Origin: an uncultured Collinsella sp. | Lineage (GTDB): Bacteria > Actinomycetota > Coriobacteriia > Coriobacteriales > Coriobacteriaceae | DNA length: 64,000 nt | Direction: 5' to 3' | NCBI GenBank assembly: GCA_900767675.1 | Contig: CAAFZX010000022.1 | Coordinates: forward strand, 124,001-188,000 | Shown: positions 9,134 through 19,566 of the stretch, piece after piece | Numbering within the stretch: position 1 is the first letter of the stretch | Layout: each line of letters opens with the position of its first letter | Program-made: the position numbers and the translations under genes | Notes under the pieces: generated by a model | Database searches by the model: none | What the model saw: the letters and a program-made list of their open reading frames with translations, nothing else | Told to the model about the DNA's origin: nothing

Positions 9134-9363
9134 ACCCGGTGGGCAAAAAATGACAAATATGAGTACTGTTGCCTGGCTAGTACCATATCATTTGGAAAGT
9201 ATTTAAGACCAATTGGCTGAGATTAGATATTTCTAACCCCCTTACCACGACGATTCGGGGCTTTATGGCGCTTGAAATCGGTGAAAGCGGGCAATTTCAG
9301 CTAGATTTTGCTGTTACTAAAATTGTGACAGTACTCATATTTGCCATTTTTTGCCCACTGGGT
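9134..9363. repeat. MITE-like element with 36-bp terminal inverted repeats
   Basis: The arm at 9134-9169 (core TGGGCAAAAAATGACAAATA) is complementary to 9328-9363 with two mismatches. The 158 bp between hold no credible ORF. Together with the hairpin at 9458-9520 this fills most of the 610-bp gap between the helicase and degV; the rest shows nothing. Confidence 0.75.
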
Positions 9364-9457
9364 ATCGTTGGGGCCAATCAAAGCTCCCCAAACAGCTGGG
9401 AACGCGCCAATCGCCAGCAATATCTTGTATGTGGGTAGGTAGCGCGCGGCAATAAAG

Positions 9458-9520
9458 TTGCGGTGGAATAGGGATTGATTTGCGGTTGATATGCCAAAAA
9501 CAGTCCCTATTTCACCGCAA
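9458..9520. repeat. 63-bp hairpin repeat, copy B
   Basis: It has the same arms as copy A at 5892-5954, from which it differs at two positions. It ends 15 bases 3' of the degV stop codon on the minus strand and could serve as its terminator. Confidence 0.85.
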
Positions 9521-9535
9521 GTGGTAAAGGTGGCC

Positions 9536-10396
9536 CTAGTGGGTGGGCTGGTAGCGGGGGCAGTAGCTGATGGCGATGGCGTCGACGCCTACGTGGGTGG
9601 CGATGGTGCAGCCGATGGGGCCGGTGCCGGCGTCTACGTAGTTCTGGCCTGCGAGCGCCTGGTTGACGAGCTCGTGCTCCTCGGCGGCGCCGGTCGTGAG
9701 TACGCGCACGCTCGAACCCGGGTGTTCAGCCAAAAACGCGAGGCAGTCGGCCATGGTGTTGGCGACGATGCGCTTGGCACCGCGGCCCTTCTTGATAGCC
9801 TTGATCTCACCCGATTTCCACTCCGGCGAAACGGCCAGGCGAATGTTGAGCATCTGCGTCAGCTGGCCGGCGAGCTTGGGCGCGCGGCCGTTCTTGACCA
9901 GGTTCTCGAGCGTGCGCGGAATCAGCAGCAGGTGGGCGTCGGGCAGCGTCGCGCGGATCTGCGCCTCGGTCTCGTCCAGGCTGCGGCCGTCCTCGCGCAT
10001 GGCGAGCGCGTACTCCACTAGCAGGCCCTCGGCACCCGAACCGGTGCGCGAATCGATGCAGCGCACGTCGAGCTCGTGCGTTTCGGCCGTCAGACTGGCG
10101 TTGGCATAGCAGGCGGACCACTCGCTGCACAGCGAGATAAAGATGGCGCTGTCGTGGCCGTCGGCGCGCACGCGATCGAAGAGCTCCTTGAACTCACCGG
10201 CGCTCGGCTGCGAGGTGTGCGGTAGCTGCTCGGAGCCTGCCATGCGGGCGACGTACTCCTCGGCGGTGATCTGCACCTGGTCGAGCAGGTCCTCGCCCTC
10301 GATAATCACATGCAGCGGAATCACGTAAATGCCGAGCTCTTGGGCGCGGGCGGGGGAGATGTCCGACGTGGAGTCGGTTATGATGGCAAAAGACAT
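9536..10396 (-). CDS. DegV-family fatty-acid-binding protein
   Basis: DegV proteins bind fatty acids and act as FakB-like partners of the fatty-acid kinase FakA in the cytoplasm. The 286-residue protein shows the family start ITDSTSD and the lipid-binding elements around TSQPSAGEF and the ISLCSEWSACYANA stretch. It ends with GVDAIAISYCP. The start ATG at 10396 has GAAAGG upstream; 19 further in-frame codons upstream look non-coding. The gene is alone and divergent from a HAD phosphatase. The precise lipid cannot be told. Confidence 0.92.
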   Translation of the reverse strand: MSFAIITDSTSDISPARAQELGIYVIPLHVIIEGEDLLDQVQITAEEYVARMAGSEQLPHTSQPSAGEFKELFDRVRADGHDSAIFISLCSEWSACYANASLTAETHELDVRCIDSRTGSGAEGLLVEYALAMREDGRSLDETEAQIRATLPDAHLLLIPRTLENLVKNGRAPKLAGQLTQMLNIRLAVSPEWKSGEIKAIKKGRGAKRIVANTMADCLAFLAEHPGSSVRVLTTGAAEEHELVNQALAGQNYVDAGTGPIGCTIATHVGVDAIAISYCPRYQPTH

Positions 10397-10546
10397 AATT
10401 GCACCTTTCGTTGGGGCGCTTGCGCGCCGCCTTCTGAGAGCAAAGTGCGACAAGTATAGTGGAGTCGTTCCACATTGCCAGCTTTATTTGTTGAATAGTC
10501 AACAGTTTGAAGTGTAAGTGTGGAAATCACCAACTGGGGAAGAGGG

Positions 10547-11215
10547 ATGCCGATGGAGGCGCTGGAGATATGCAGACGGCCGATTGTGCTGTTCGATTTT
10601 GACGGCACGGTGGCAGATACGGGCCGGGCGGTGATGACCTCGACGCGCAAGACGCTGGCTGCGCGCGGGTTTTCTGAGGCGCAGATGGGTGACCTGCGCC
10701 GCATGATCGGGCCGCCCCTGTGGAAGAGCTTCCACGACTTTTACGGCTTTTCCCGCGAGGAGTCGCTTGTGGTGGCCGACGAGTACCGTGCCTTTTTTGA
10801 TGAGCTGGGGCCGGAGGAGTACCCCGTGTTCGATGGGATTCCCGAGCTGCTGGATGGGTTGACCGCCCAGGGCAAGCGTATGGCCGTGGCGACGTCGCGC
10901 ATGGAGGCGAAGTGCATCGATATGGTGCATGAGCTGGGGCTTTGCCAGTTCGAAGCCGTGGTTGGCATGAATCCGCCGCAGGGGCGCGAGACCAAGGCAG
11001 ATTCGGTTCGCGATGCGCTGGCGGCGCTCGGTGCGACGGCCGACGAGGCCGTGATGATCGGCGACCGCTTTAACGATGTGGAGGGCGCGCACGCGATGGG
11101 TGTGCCGTGTATCGGCATCTATTCGGGCGCGGCGGCGCTGGGGGAGCACGAGGCCGCGGGTGCCGATGCGGTGGTGCGCTCGGTGGCCGAGCTTGCTAAA
11201 CTTTTCGCTATATAA
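10547..11215 (+). CDS. HAD-family hydrolase, phosphoglycolate-phosphatase-like
   Basis: This is a haloacid-dehalogenase-type phosphatase of about 222 residues. Motif I is VLFDFDGTVADTG near the N-terminus with the nucleophilic Asp, motif II is the VATSR region, and motif IV is MIGDRFNDVEGA. The cap domain is of the alpha-helical type seen in PGP/PGMB-like enzymes. Two ATGs, at 10547 and 10553, can use the GGGGAAGAGGG ribosome-binding site; the first is given, the second has slightly better spacing. A longer GTG start at 10520 is less likely. Substrate unknown; sugar phosphates are usual. Confidence 0.88.
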   Translation: MPMEALEICRRPIVLFDFDGTVADTGRAVMTSTRKTLAARGFSEAQMGDLRRMIGPPLWKSFHDFYGFSREESLVVADEYRAFFDELGPEEYPVFDGIPELLDGLTAQGKRMAVATSRMEAKCIDMVHELGLCQFEAVVGMNPPQGRETKADSVRDALAALGATADEAVMIGDRFNDVEGAHAMGVPCIGIYSGAAALGEHEAAGADAVVRSVAELAKLFAI

Positions 11216-11226
11216 GTATGTGATGT

Positions 11227-11250
11227 GAGGGGCGGGCACGCTCGCCCCTC
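11227..11250 (+). terminator. GC-rich hairpin between the HAD gene and the dipeptidase gene
   Basis: GAGGGGCG (11227-11234) pairs with CGCCCCTC (11243-11250). No T-run follows, so termination is uncertain. The dipeptidase ribosome-binding site AAGGAGG lies just downstream. Confidence 0.35.
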
Positions 11251-11269
11251 ATTGGTAAGGAGGTCGTCC

Positions 11270-12706
11270 ATGAATCAGGTGGAGCAGAGCGTCGCTGAGT
11301 ATGTCGACGAGGTCTGGGAAGATGTCGTCGCCGATATCGAGCAGCTGGTGAGTTATCCGTCCGTAGCCGTTGCTGCCGACGCAGAGCCCGGTGCGCCGTT
11401 TGGCCGCCCAGTCCGTGACGCGCTCGATTGCGCGCTCGGCATTGCGCAGAAGCTCGGCTACCAGACGAGCGACGACGAGGGCTATGTGGGCATTGCCGAT
11501 ATCCCTGGCCGCGGCGACAAGCAGCTCGCGACCATCTGCCACGTGGACGTGGTTCCCGCCGGTCCCGGTTGGAACACCGACCCGTTTGCGATGGAGCGCC
11601 GAGAGGGCTGGCTGCTCGGTCGCGGCGTAATCGACGACAAGGGCCCGGCGGTGCTGTCGCTCTACGCCGGCGCCTATCTGCTCAAGCACGGCATTACCCC
11701 GCGCTATACCTTCCGCGCGCTGCTGGGATGCGATGAGGAAGTGGGCATGTCCGACGTTCATCATTATCTGGAGAACTACCCCAACCCCGACTTTTTGTTT
11801 ACGCCCGATGCCGAGTTCCCGGTTTGCAATGCCGAGAAGGGCCAGTTTGAGGCGACGTTCGTGAGCCCCAAGATCGACGGCGGGCGCATCGTGTCCTGGA
11901 GCGGCGCCGAGGCGAGCAACGCCATTCCGTCGCAGTCTATTTGCGAGCTTGCGATTGCCGTCGACGAGCTGCCGGCGCCGGTCGAGAACGCCGACCGCCT
12001 GGAGATCACAGCGCTCGACAACGGTCATGCGCAGATTTTTGCCCACGGTATCGGTGGCCATGCTTCGATGCCCGAGGGAACGATCAATGCCGTGGGCCTC
12101 ATCGTGGCGTATCTGCGCGAGGTCGAGGACGCGTTTGGTGCCCGTGACGAACGCCTGCTGACACCTGCCGAGCACGAGTTTGTTAAGTTTCTGGCCTTTG
12201 TGCATGCGGACGCCTATGGCCGCGGCCTGGGTATCGACGCGACGAGCGCGGCATTTGGTCCGCTCACCTGCAACCCCGGCGTCATCCGCGTGGTTGACGG
12301 CCACATTGAGCAGGTCATCGACGTGCGCTTCCCCGATAGCACCAGTGCCGATACCATCTGCGAGCAGCTCGAGCCGCTCGTGGGCCGCTTTGGTGTGACG
12401 TATCGCGTGGGTCGTGCCAAGGTGCCGTTCTCAGTTTCGGCCGACGACCCGGCCGTGAAGGCGCTGATTGATACCTATAACGAGTTTACGGGTAAGCATG
12501 CCGAGCCTTTTGCCATGGGCGGCGGCACGTATGCGCGCAACTTTGCCCGCGCCGTCTCGTTTGGCCCCGAGGAGACCGGCCTTGAGCTGCCCGCGTGGGG
12601 CGGCCAGATGCACGGCCCCAACGAGTGCGCCAACGAGGAACAGCTCAAGCAAGCGCTCAAGATCTATATTGTTGCGATCCTCCGTTTGAATGAATTAGAG
12701 CTTTAA
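11270..12706 (+). CDS. pepV: M20-family dipeptidase, PepV-like
   Basis: The 478-residue enzyme belongs to the metallopeptidases that split dipeptides in the cytoplasm with two zinc ions. The metal ligands and catalytic residues are in CHVDVVP, GRGVIDDKGP and CDEEVGM; the lid domain and the C-terminal GGGTYARN..FGP motif typical of PepV/Sapep are present. The ATG follows AAGGAGG at ideal spacing. A carnosinase-like or Xaa-His specificity is known for the family, but the substrate here is inferred. A hairpin repeat with a T-run closes the gene. Confidence 0.92.
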   Translation: MNQVEQSVAEYVDEVWEDVVADIEQLVSYPSVAVAADAEPGAPFGRPVRDALDCALGIAQKLGYQTSDDEGYVGIADIPGRGDKQLATICHVDVVPAGPGWNTDPFAMERREGWLLGRGVIDDKGPAVLSLYAGAYLLKHGITPRYTFRALLGCDEEVGMSDVHHYLENYPNPDFLFTPDAEFPVCNAEKGQFEATFVSPKIDGGRIVSWSGAEASNAIPSQSICELAIAVDELPAPVENADRLEITALDNGHAQIFAHGIGGHASMPEGTINAVGLIVAYLREVEDAFGARDERLLTPAEHEFVKFLAFVHADAYGRGLGIDATSAAFGPLTCNPGVIRVVDGHIEQVIDVRFPDSTSADTICEQLEPLVGRFGVTYRVGRAKVPFSVSADDPAVKALIDTYNEFTGKHAEPFAMGGGTYARNFARAVSFGPEETGLELPAWGGQMHGPNECANEEQLKQALKIYIVAILRLNELEL

Positions 12707-12730
12707 GGTTTCGCGGTTTCCCAATCTAAG

Positions 12731-12793
12731 TTGCGGTGGAATAGTTCCTAGAATGGGCCATTTGATGGCCAAGCAGGAACTATTTCACCGCAA
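12731..12793. repeat. 63-bp hairpin repeat, copy C, with a T-run
   Basis: TTGCGGTGGAATAGTTCCT mirrors AGGAACTATTTCACCGCAA; the outer arms match copies A and B, while the inner stem differs in a compensated way (AGTTCCT with AGGAACT). It is followed by TTTTTT, so it would terminate transcription of the dipeptidase gene. Confidence 0.85.
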
Positions 12794-12997
12794 CTTTTTT
12801 ATCGGTGTAAAAGGCGCGCCACGCTAAATGCCGGGATTGTTATTCGTTTGTAAAGGCTGGGCAGCGCTTGCGGTAAGGGTCTATCAGATGCCCGTAAGAA
12901 ACCGCAGCTGGCGCGGCTGTCGCCTGATCGAGGTCGTATCTTTCCAAACAGCAAAGCGGGCAGGGTGCCCGCGAGTCGCATGTATGAAAGGAAGATC

Positions 12998-13939
12998 ATG
13001 CTCGATCAGGCTTATTCTCGTCGTCAGTTCCTCGGCCTCGCTGGTGGTCTTGCCAGCATCGTCGGTCTCGGCCTTGTTGGTTGCGGTGGCTCCAACACTT
13101 CCGACGCCGCCGACAAGGGTAGCGCCGCTGCCGCTGCCGAGTCCGTCTCCGGCGAGGTGACCTATGACGGTGCCTCCTCGTTCCAGGCTCTCGTCGAGGC
13201 TGCTGCCGAGAAGTTCATGGACGCCAACCCGGACGTCTCCATCTCCGGTTCGGGCAACGGTTCGGGTAAGGGCCTGACCGCTGTCGCCGCCGGCACCGTC
13301 ACCATCGGTAACTCCGACGTCTTCGCCGAGACCAAGCTCGAGGCCGACCAGGTCAAGAACCTCGTCGACCACGAGGTCGCCGTCGTGGGCATGGGCCCCG
13401 TCGTCTCCAAGAACGTCAAGGTCGACGACCTGTCCCTCGAGCAGCTCAAGGGCATCTTCTCCGGCCAGATCACCAACTGGAAGGAGGTCGGCGGCGACGA
13501 CGCTACCATCGTCGTCCTCAACCGCAAGGCTGGCTCCGGTACCCGCGCCACCTTCGAGGCTGCCGTCTTTGGCGACGAGGCTGTCGACTTTAAGGGCGAC
13601 GCCGAGCTCGACAAGTCCGGCGACGTCCAGACTCAGATCGCCAGCACCGACAATGCCATCTCCTACCTCGACTTCTCGCACTTCGATGACTCCAAGTTCA
13701 ACGCCGTCAAGGTCGAGGGCGTGGAGCCCAAGAGCGAGAACGTCACCGACGACTCCTTCAAGATCTGGGCTACCGAGCACATGTACTGCTCCAAGGATGC
13801 CGACGACGCCACCAAGGCCTTCCTGGACTTCATGCTTTCTGACGATGTCCAGGGCAAGCTCGTCGAGGAGCAGGGCTTCATCCCCGTCTCTGCCATGAAG
13901 GTCGTCAAGGACGCCAGCGGCAAGGTTTCCGCTAAATAA
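12998..13939 (+). CDS. pstS: Phosphate-binding lipoprotein of the Pst importer
   Basis: PstS captures phosphate outside the membrane and hands it to PstCA. The 313-residue protein starts with a twin-arginine signal (SRRQFLGLAGG) followed by a lipobox ending in LVGCGG near residue 29, so it is a Tat-exported lipoprotein. The mature part shows the phosphate-binding loops: GASSFQ, the GSGNGSGKG stretch, and RKAGSGTRATFE. The ATG follows GAAAGGAAG. An earlier in-frame ATG at the MPASRMYERK segment was rejected because it would spoil the signal peptide. A small hairpin (12956-12972) lies just upstream. It is the first gene of the pstSCAB operon. Confidence 0.95.
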   Translation: MLDQAYSRRQFLGLAGGLASIVGLGLVGCGGSNTSDAADKGSAAAAAESVSGEVTYDGASSFQALVEAAAEKFMDANPDVSISGSGNGSGKGLTAVAAGTVTIGNSDVFAETKLEADQVKNLVDHEVAVVGMGPVVSKNVKVDDLSLEQLKGIFSGQITNWKEVGGDDATIVVLNRKAGSGTRATFEAAVFGDEAVDFKGDAELDKSGDVQTQIASTDNAISYLDFSHFDDSKFNAVKVEGVEPKSENVTDDSFKIWATEHMYCSKDADDATKAFLDFMLSDDVQGKLVEEQGFIPVSAMKVVKDASGKVSAK

Positions 13940-13964
13940 GTAATCGCCCCCGGAAAGGTTTGCA

Positions 13965-14873
13965 ATGGCAAAACAGCTGCCAAAGCGCGACCTTGAGAAC
14001 GTGGGCCTGGGCGTCACGGGCGCGTGCGTAGCGCTCGTGACGCTTGTTGTTGCCGCGCTCATCTTCATGGTCGCCCAAAAGGGCCTCTCGGCTTTCGTTA
14101 AGGACGGCGTCTCGGTCGTCGAGTTTTTCACCGGTACCAAGTGGGATCTGGCCAATACGGCCAAAAACGGCCTGCCCTATACCGGCGCCCTGCCCCTGAT
14201 CGTCACCTCGTTTGCGGTCATGGTACTCTCCACGCTCATCGCGCTGCCCATCGCCATCGGCTCTGCCATCTTCGCGGTCGAGATTAGCCCTAAGTTTGGC
14301 TCCAAGATCTTCCAGCCGCTCATTGAGCTTTTGACCGGCATCCCTTCGGTCGTCTTTGGCCTGATCGGCTTCCATGTGGTCGTCGGCCTCATGAAGAGCG
14401 TCTTTCACGTGAGCACGGGCCTGGGCATCCTGCCCGGCGCCATCGTGCTGGCCGTCATGATCCTGCCGACCATGACCACGCTTTCGGTCGACGGCCTGCG
14501 CGCCGTGCCCGATAGTTACCGTCAGGGTTCGCTCGCACTGGGCTACACGCGCTGGCAGACCATCTGGCACGTGGTGCTCAAGTCCGCCATGCCGTCGCTC
14601 ATGACCGCGGTCATCCTGGGTATGACCCGTGCCTTTGGCGAGACGCTCGCCGTGCGCATGGTCATCGGCGGCATCGAGGCCATGCCAACGTCGCTGCTGT
14701 CGCCGGCTTCGACCATCACGACCACGCTCACCACGTCCATGGCGGTCTATGCCGAGGGTTCGGCCCAGGACGACGTCCTGTGGGCGCTCGGCCTGCTGCT
14801 GATGGGCATGAGCCTCATCTTCATCCTGATCATCCATCTCATTGGCCGCAAGGGGGCGAAGGCTCGTGGCTAG
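13965..14873 (+). CDS. pstC: Phosphate ABC transporter permease PstC
   Basis: One of two membrane subunits of the phosphate importer. The 302-residue protein has an N-terminal membrane segment near 15-40 and five to six more hydrophobic segments, with the ABC-permease EAA loop near PDSYRQGSLALGYTRWQT. GGIEAMP and the closing segment are typical of PstC. It starts 25 bases after pstS with GGAAAGG as ribosome-binding site, and its end overlaps the pstA start by 8 bases. Confidence 0.94.
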   Translation: MAKQLPKRDLENVGLGVTGACVALVTLVVAALIFMVAQKGLSAFVKDGVSVVEFFTGTKWDLANTAKNGLPYTGALPLIVTSFAVMVLSTLIALPIAIGSAIFAVEISPKFGSKIFQPLIELLTGIPSVVFGLIGFHVVVGLMKSVFHVSTGLGILPGAIVLAVMILPTMTTLSVDGLRAVPDSYRQGSLALGYTRWQTIWHVVLKSAMPSLMTAVILGMTRAFGETLAVRMVIGGIEAMPTSLLSPASTITTTLTTSMAVYAEGSAQDDVLWALGLLLMGMSLIFILIIHLIGRKGAKARG

Positions 14874-15788
14874 CACGCGCATCCATATCGACGAAGCGAG
14901 GCTCGGGCGTGTCCAAAAGCAGGACCGCATCGCCACGGGCGTGCTGACGGCAATCGTCGCCATCGTCATGCTCATCGTCGTTTCCATGGTGGCCTACATC
15001 CTGTTCGAGGGCATCTCGACGCTGTTCCAGCCGGGCTTCCTCACGGAGCCGTCGCGCGCCAACGGCACCCAGGGCGGCGTGCTCTACCAGCTGTTCGACT
15101 CGTTCTACCTGCTGCTGATCACACTGATCATCTCGGTGCCCATCAGCCTGGGCGGCGCGGTCTTCCTGGTTGAGTACGCGCCGGACGGACCCATCCGCGA
15201 CATCGCCTCCACCGCCATCGAGACGCTGTCCTCGCTGCCTTCCATCGTCGTCGGCATGTTCGGCTTTCTGGTGTTCTCGGTGCAGCTGGGCTGGAAGTAC
15301 TCCATCATCTCCGGCGCCGTCGCACTCACCATGTTCAACATCCCCATCCTGGTGCGCGTGATTCAGCAGGCGCTCGAGGACGTGCCACAGGCCCAGCGCG
15401 ATGCGTGCCTGGCCATGGGCCTTACTCGCTGGGAGGCCACGCTGCACATCCTGATCCCCGAGGCCATGCCTGCCATCGTGACCGGCATCGTGCTTTCGGC
15501 CGGCCGCGTGTTTGGCGAGGCCGCGGCGCTGCTCTTTACCTCGGGCATGAGCTCGCCGGTGCGTCTGAACTTCTTGAGTTTTAACCTGTCGAGCCCTACC
15601 TGCGCCTGGAACGTGTTCCGTCCCGGTGAGTCGCTCGCCGTGCACATCTACAAGATTTACGGCGAGGGCAGCCCCGAGGCCCAGCAGATCGTTTGGGGCA
15701 CCGCTGCGCTGCTGATGATCTGCGTGCTGCTGTTTAACGTAATCGCCCGTATCGTGGGCAAGCAACTGGCAAGGAAGATGACGGCCGA

Positions 15789-15792
<4 letters not shown>
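14866..15792 (+). CDS. pstA: Phosphate ABC transporter permease PstA
   Basis: The second membrane subunit, 308 residues, with six predicted hydrophobic segments and the EAA loop at ALEDVPQAQRDACLAMGLTR. The conserved SLPSIVVGMFGF stretch is typical of PstA. The start chosen is GTG at 14866, which has GGGGG about 10 bases upstream and begins the reading VASTRIHIDEAR. An upstream ATG lies deeper inside pstC. The stop overlaps the pstB start as ATGA, indicating coupled translation. Confidence 0.93.
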
Positions 15793-16661
<869 letters not shown>

Positions 16662-16716
16662 TCCGGGACATGCTTGAGGCCCGCGGCGCCCACGGTCGCC
16701 ACGGGACTGATTGGAG

Positions 16717-16754
16717 AGGCGGGTCATCTCTTATGGGAGATGGCCCGCCTTTTT
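16717..16754 (+). terminator. Rho-independent terminator after pstSCAB
   Basis: AGGCGGG-T-CATCTC pairs with GAGATG-G-CCCGCCT around a short loop, followed by TTTTT. It separates the phosphate operon from the ABC-F gene. Confidence 0.85.
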
Positions 16755-16824
16755 GTGTCGTGTGCGGCCTGCCTTTTCGCTGCTATCATGGACAACGTTG
16801 AATTTCTACGAAGGAGCAGGGCAT

Positions 16825-18684
16825 ATGGCGATTCTTTTGGGATGCGATTCCGTCAGCCTAGAGTTTCCCACCAAGCATATTTTCGATAGCGTAACGCTCG
16901 GCGTGGGCGAGGGCGACCGCATTGGCATCGTCGGTAAAAACGGGGACGGCAAGTCGACGCTGCTGAGCGTGCTCGCCGGCACGCTGGAGCCCGACGATGG
17001 CCGCGTGACGCATCGCCGCGGCACCACGATCGGTCTGCTCGGCCAAAAGGACCAACTTGTCGACACCGATACCGTGCATCATGCCGTCGTGGGCGACACG
17101 CCCGAGTATGAGTGGGCGTCGAGTCCGCGTACGCGCCAGATCCTCGCCGGTCTCATTAGCGATGTGCCCTGGGAGGGCACGGTGGGCGAGCTTTCGGGCG
17201 GTCAGCGCCGTCGCGTGGACCTTGCGCGCCTGCTGATCGGCGACTACGACGTGCTCATGCTCGACGAGCCCACCAACCACCTGGACATGCGCACCATCAA
17301 CTGGCTCGCGCGTCACTTAAAGGCCCGCTGGCAGCGCGGTCAGGGCGCCATGCTCGTGGTCACGCACGATCGCTGGTTCTTGGACGAGGTCTGCACCAGC
17401 ATGTGGGAGGTCCACGACGGCCAGGTCGATCCCTTCGAGGGCGGCTACTCGGCATACATCCTGCAGCGCGTGGAACGCGACCGCATGGCCGCAGTTACCG
17501 AGGAGCGTCGTCGCAACATGGCACGCAAGGAGCTCGCGTGGCTGAGCCGTGGCGCCCAGGCGCGCTCCACCAAGCCCAAGTTTCGCGTGGATGCCGCTCG
17601 CGAACTCATCGCCGACGTGCCGCCCGTGCGCGACGAGCTGGAGCTCAAGCGCCTGGCGGTGAGCCGCCTGGGCAAGCAGGTCATCGACGTGATCGACGTG
17701 GACGCCGGCTATGCGGATACCGACGGCGCGCCCAAGCAGGTGCTCTCCGACGTGACCTGGCTTATCGGCGCGGGCGACCGCTATGGTCTTTTGGGTGAGA
17801 ACGGTGCCGGCAAGTCCACGCTGCTCGACGTGATCCAGGGCAAGATCGCGCCCCTGCGCGGCCGCGTGAAGATCGGCCAGACAGTGCGCTTTGGCGTGCT
17901 GTCGCAGCAGCTCGAGGAGCTCGAACCCTACATGGGTGACACGATCCGCGAGGTGCTCGGCAACTATAAGAAGTACTACGTCATCGACGGCAAGGAGACC
18001 TCTCCCGAGAAGCTCTGCGAGCGCCTGGGCTTTACGACCCAGCAGCTCTGGAGTCGCATCGGCGATCTTTCGGGCGGCCAGCGCCGTCGCCTGTCGCTGT
18101 TGCTGACGATCCTGGACGAGCCCAACGTGCTCATCCTGGACGAGCCCGGTAACGACCTGGATACCGATATGCTCGCGATTGTCGAGGATCTGCTGGACGG
18201 CTGGCCCGGCACGCTGATCCTGGTGACGCACGACCGTTTCCTCATGGAGCGCGTGACCGACCAACAGTGGGCACTGCTTGACGGCCACCTGACGCATATG
18301 CCCGGCGGCGTCGATCAGTACCTGCGCCTGTGCAACGCCACGGCCGAGGGCGAGCCCGTGGGCGCGCCGAGCGCCAAGACCGGCACGTTCGACACCGGTG
18401 CCGCAGCTGTTGCGGCCGAAAAGCCCAAGACGAGCGGCCAGCCCAACGGTCTTTCCAACGCCGAGCGCCAGAAGCTCCGCCGCGAGGTGAGCTCGCTCGA
18501 GCGCAAGATGGAGACGCAGCGCGCTCGCGTGGAGGAGGCCGAGGCCGCGATGGCCCAGGTCGACCCCACCAACTACACGGCGCTGGGCGAGCAGCAGGCA
18601 AAGATCGACGAGGCCCACGCCGCCATGGATGAGCTGGAGATGGCGTGGCTCGAGGCGAGCGAAAAGCTCGAGGGCGAGGAGTAG
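16825..18684 (+). CDS. ABC-F family ATPase, Uup-like
   Basis: ABC-F proteins are soluble twin ATPases that act on the ribosome or, for Uup, on ribosome assembly and DNA stability; they are not transporters. The 619-residue protein has two ABC domains. The first has GKNGDGKSTL, LSGGQRRRVDLA and DEPTNHLD; the second has GENGAGKSTL, LSGGQRRRLSL and DEPGNDLD. The C-terminal 80 or so residues form a charged coiled coil, the Uup-type CTD. The start ATG follows AAGGAG. A frame extending upstream through the pst terminator was rejected. A link to antibiotic resistance cannot be claimed. Confidence 0.92.
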   Translation: MAILLGCDSVSLEFPTKHIFDSVTLGVGEGDRIGIVGKNGDGKSTLLSVLAGTLEPDDGRVTHRRGTTIGLLGQKDQLVDTDTVHHAVVGDTPEYEWASSPRTRQILAGLISDVPWEGTVGELSGGQRRRVDLARLLIGDYDVLMLDEPTNHLDMRTINWLARHLKARWQRGQGAMLVVTHDRWFLDEVCTSMWEVHDGQVDPFEGGYSAYILQRVERDRMAAVTEERRRNMARKELAWLSRGAQARSTKPKFRVDAARELIADVPPVRDELELKRLAVSRLGKQVIDVIDVDAGYADTDGAPKQVLSDVTWLIGAGDRYGLLGENGAGKSTLLDVIQGKIAPLRGRVKIGQTVRFGVLSQQLEELEPYMGDTIREVLGNYKKYYVIDGKETSPEKLCERLGFTTQQLWSRIGDLSGGQRRRLSLLLTILDEPNVLILDEPGNDLDTDMLAIVEDLLDGWPGTLILVTHDRFLMERVTDQQWALLDGHLTHMPGGVDQYLRLCNATAEGEPVGAPSAKTGTFDTGAAAVAAEKPKTSGQPNGLSNAERQKLRREVSSLERKMETQRARVEEAEAAMAQVDPTNYTALGEQQAKIDEAHAAMDELEMAWLEASEKLEGEE

Positions 18685-18690
18685 ACGAGG

Positions 18691-19461
18691 ATGATCAAAG
18701 CCGCGTTTTTCGATATCGACGGTACGCTGCTGAGCTTTAAGACCCACCGGATTCCGGCGTCGGCGCAGCAGGTGCTCGACAGCTTTCGCGAGCAGGGGAT
18801 CGCATGCGTGATCGCCACGGGTCGCCCGACCTACCAGATGCCCGATTGGCTGTTCGATCTTGGTTGGGATGCGTACATTACGCTTTCGGGCCAGCACTGC
18901 TTTGATGCCAAGGGCGTCTACCGTAGTTGCCCGATTGATCCGGACGACGTTGCGGTGATCGTGGACCAGGTGGCGCAGGGGCGCTATGACTCGCTGTGCA
19001 TGCAGGGCGAGAACTCGTTTGCGAACCGCCTGTCCGAGCGCGTGGTGACGGCCGGCAGCAACGCGGGAATCGTCTACCACGAGGAGCCGTTTGAGCATGC
19101 CTTCGATGCGCCGGTTTACCAGTTCTGCGCCTTTGTGGATCCGGCTGACGAGCATATTGTGACCGATGCGGTGTCGCATTCGCTCACTACGCGCTGGTGC
19201 GATCTGTTCTGCGACATTATTCCGGCCAACGGCGGCAAGGACCTGGGCGTGGCGGCGACGCTGAAGCGCCTGGGCATCGATGCGAGCGAAGCGATCGCCT
19301 TTGGCGACGGCGAGAACGACCTGTCGATGTTCTCGGCCGTGGGCACAAGCGTTGCCATGGGCAACGCGCAGGATACGGTGAAGGCCGCAGCGACCTACGT
19401 TACGACCGCCGTAGACGACGACGGCATCTACAACGCCGCCAAGCACTTTGGGCTGCTATAG
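18691..19461 (+). CDS. Cof-type HAD phosphatase
   Basis: The 256-residue protein is a class IIB HAD hydrolase that probably dephosphorylates sugar phosphates or flavin-like metabolites. Motif I is FFDIDGTLLSF, motif II ATGRP, motif III the Lys in GGKDLG, and motif IV FGDGENDLSMF; the alpha/beta cap between motifs II and III marks the Cof group. It begins 6 bases after the ABC-F stop and probably shares its transcript. Confidence 0.92.
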   Translation: MIKAAFFDIDGTLLSFKTHRIPASAQQVLDSFREQGIACVIATGRPTYQMPDWLFDLGWDAYITLSGQHCFDAKGVYRSCPIDPDDVAVIVDQVAQGRYDSLCMQGENSFANRLSERVVTAGSNAGIVYHEEPFEHAFDAPVYQFCAFVDPADEHIVTDAVSHSLTTRWCDLFCDIIPANGGKDLGVAATLKRLGIDASEAIAFGDGENDLSMFSAVGTSVAMGNAQDTVKAAATYVTTAVDDDGIYNAAKHFGLL

Positions 19462-19484
19462 CTGCGGGCCGTCACCCGGCACCA

Positions 19485-19517
19485 GGGGACACTCCTTGCG
19501 GGGTGTATCCCCGTTTT
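19485..19517 (+). terminator. Terminator hairpin of the GGGGACAC type
   Basis: GGGGACAC (19485-19492) pairs with GTGT-AT-CCCC (19503-19512), followed by GTTTTGTTTT. The phrase GGGGACACTCCTT recurs in the hairpin after the lactate permease at 61560. Confidence 0.65.
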
Positions 19518-19566
19518 GTTTTCGTCCCGTGCGTTTTGTGAAACACGGTTAACTTTTAAACAAAGT

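Noticed and set aside
17317..19446. Minus-strand open frame of 709 codons opposite the ABC-F and HAD genes
   Set aside because: Both plus-strand genes carry full family motifs. The antisense frame has His/Arg/Ala-rich shadow composition.
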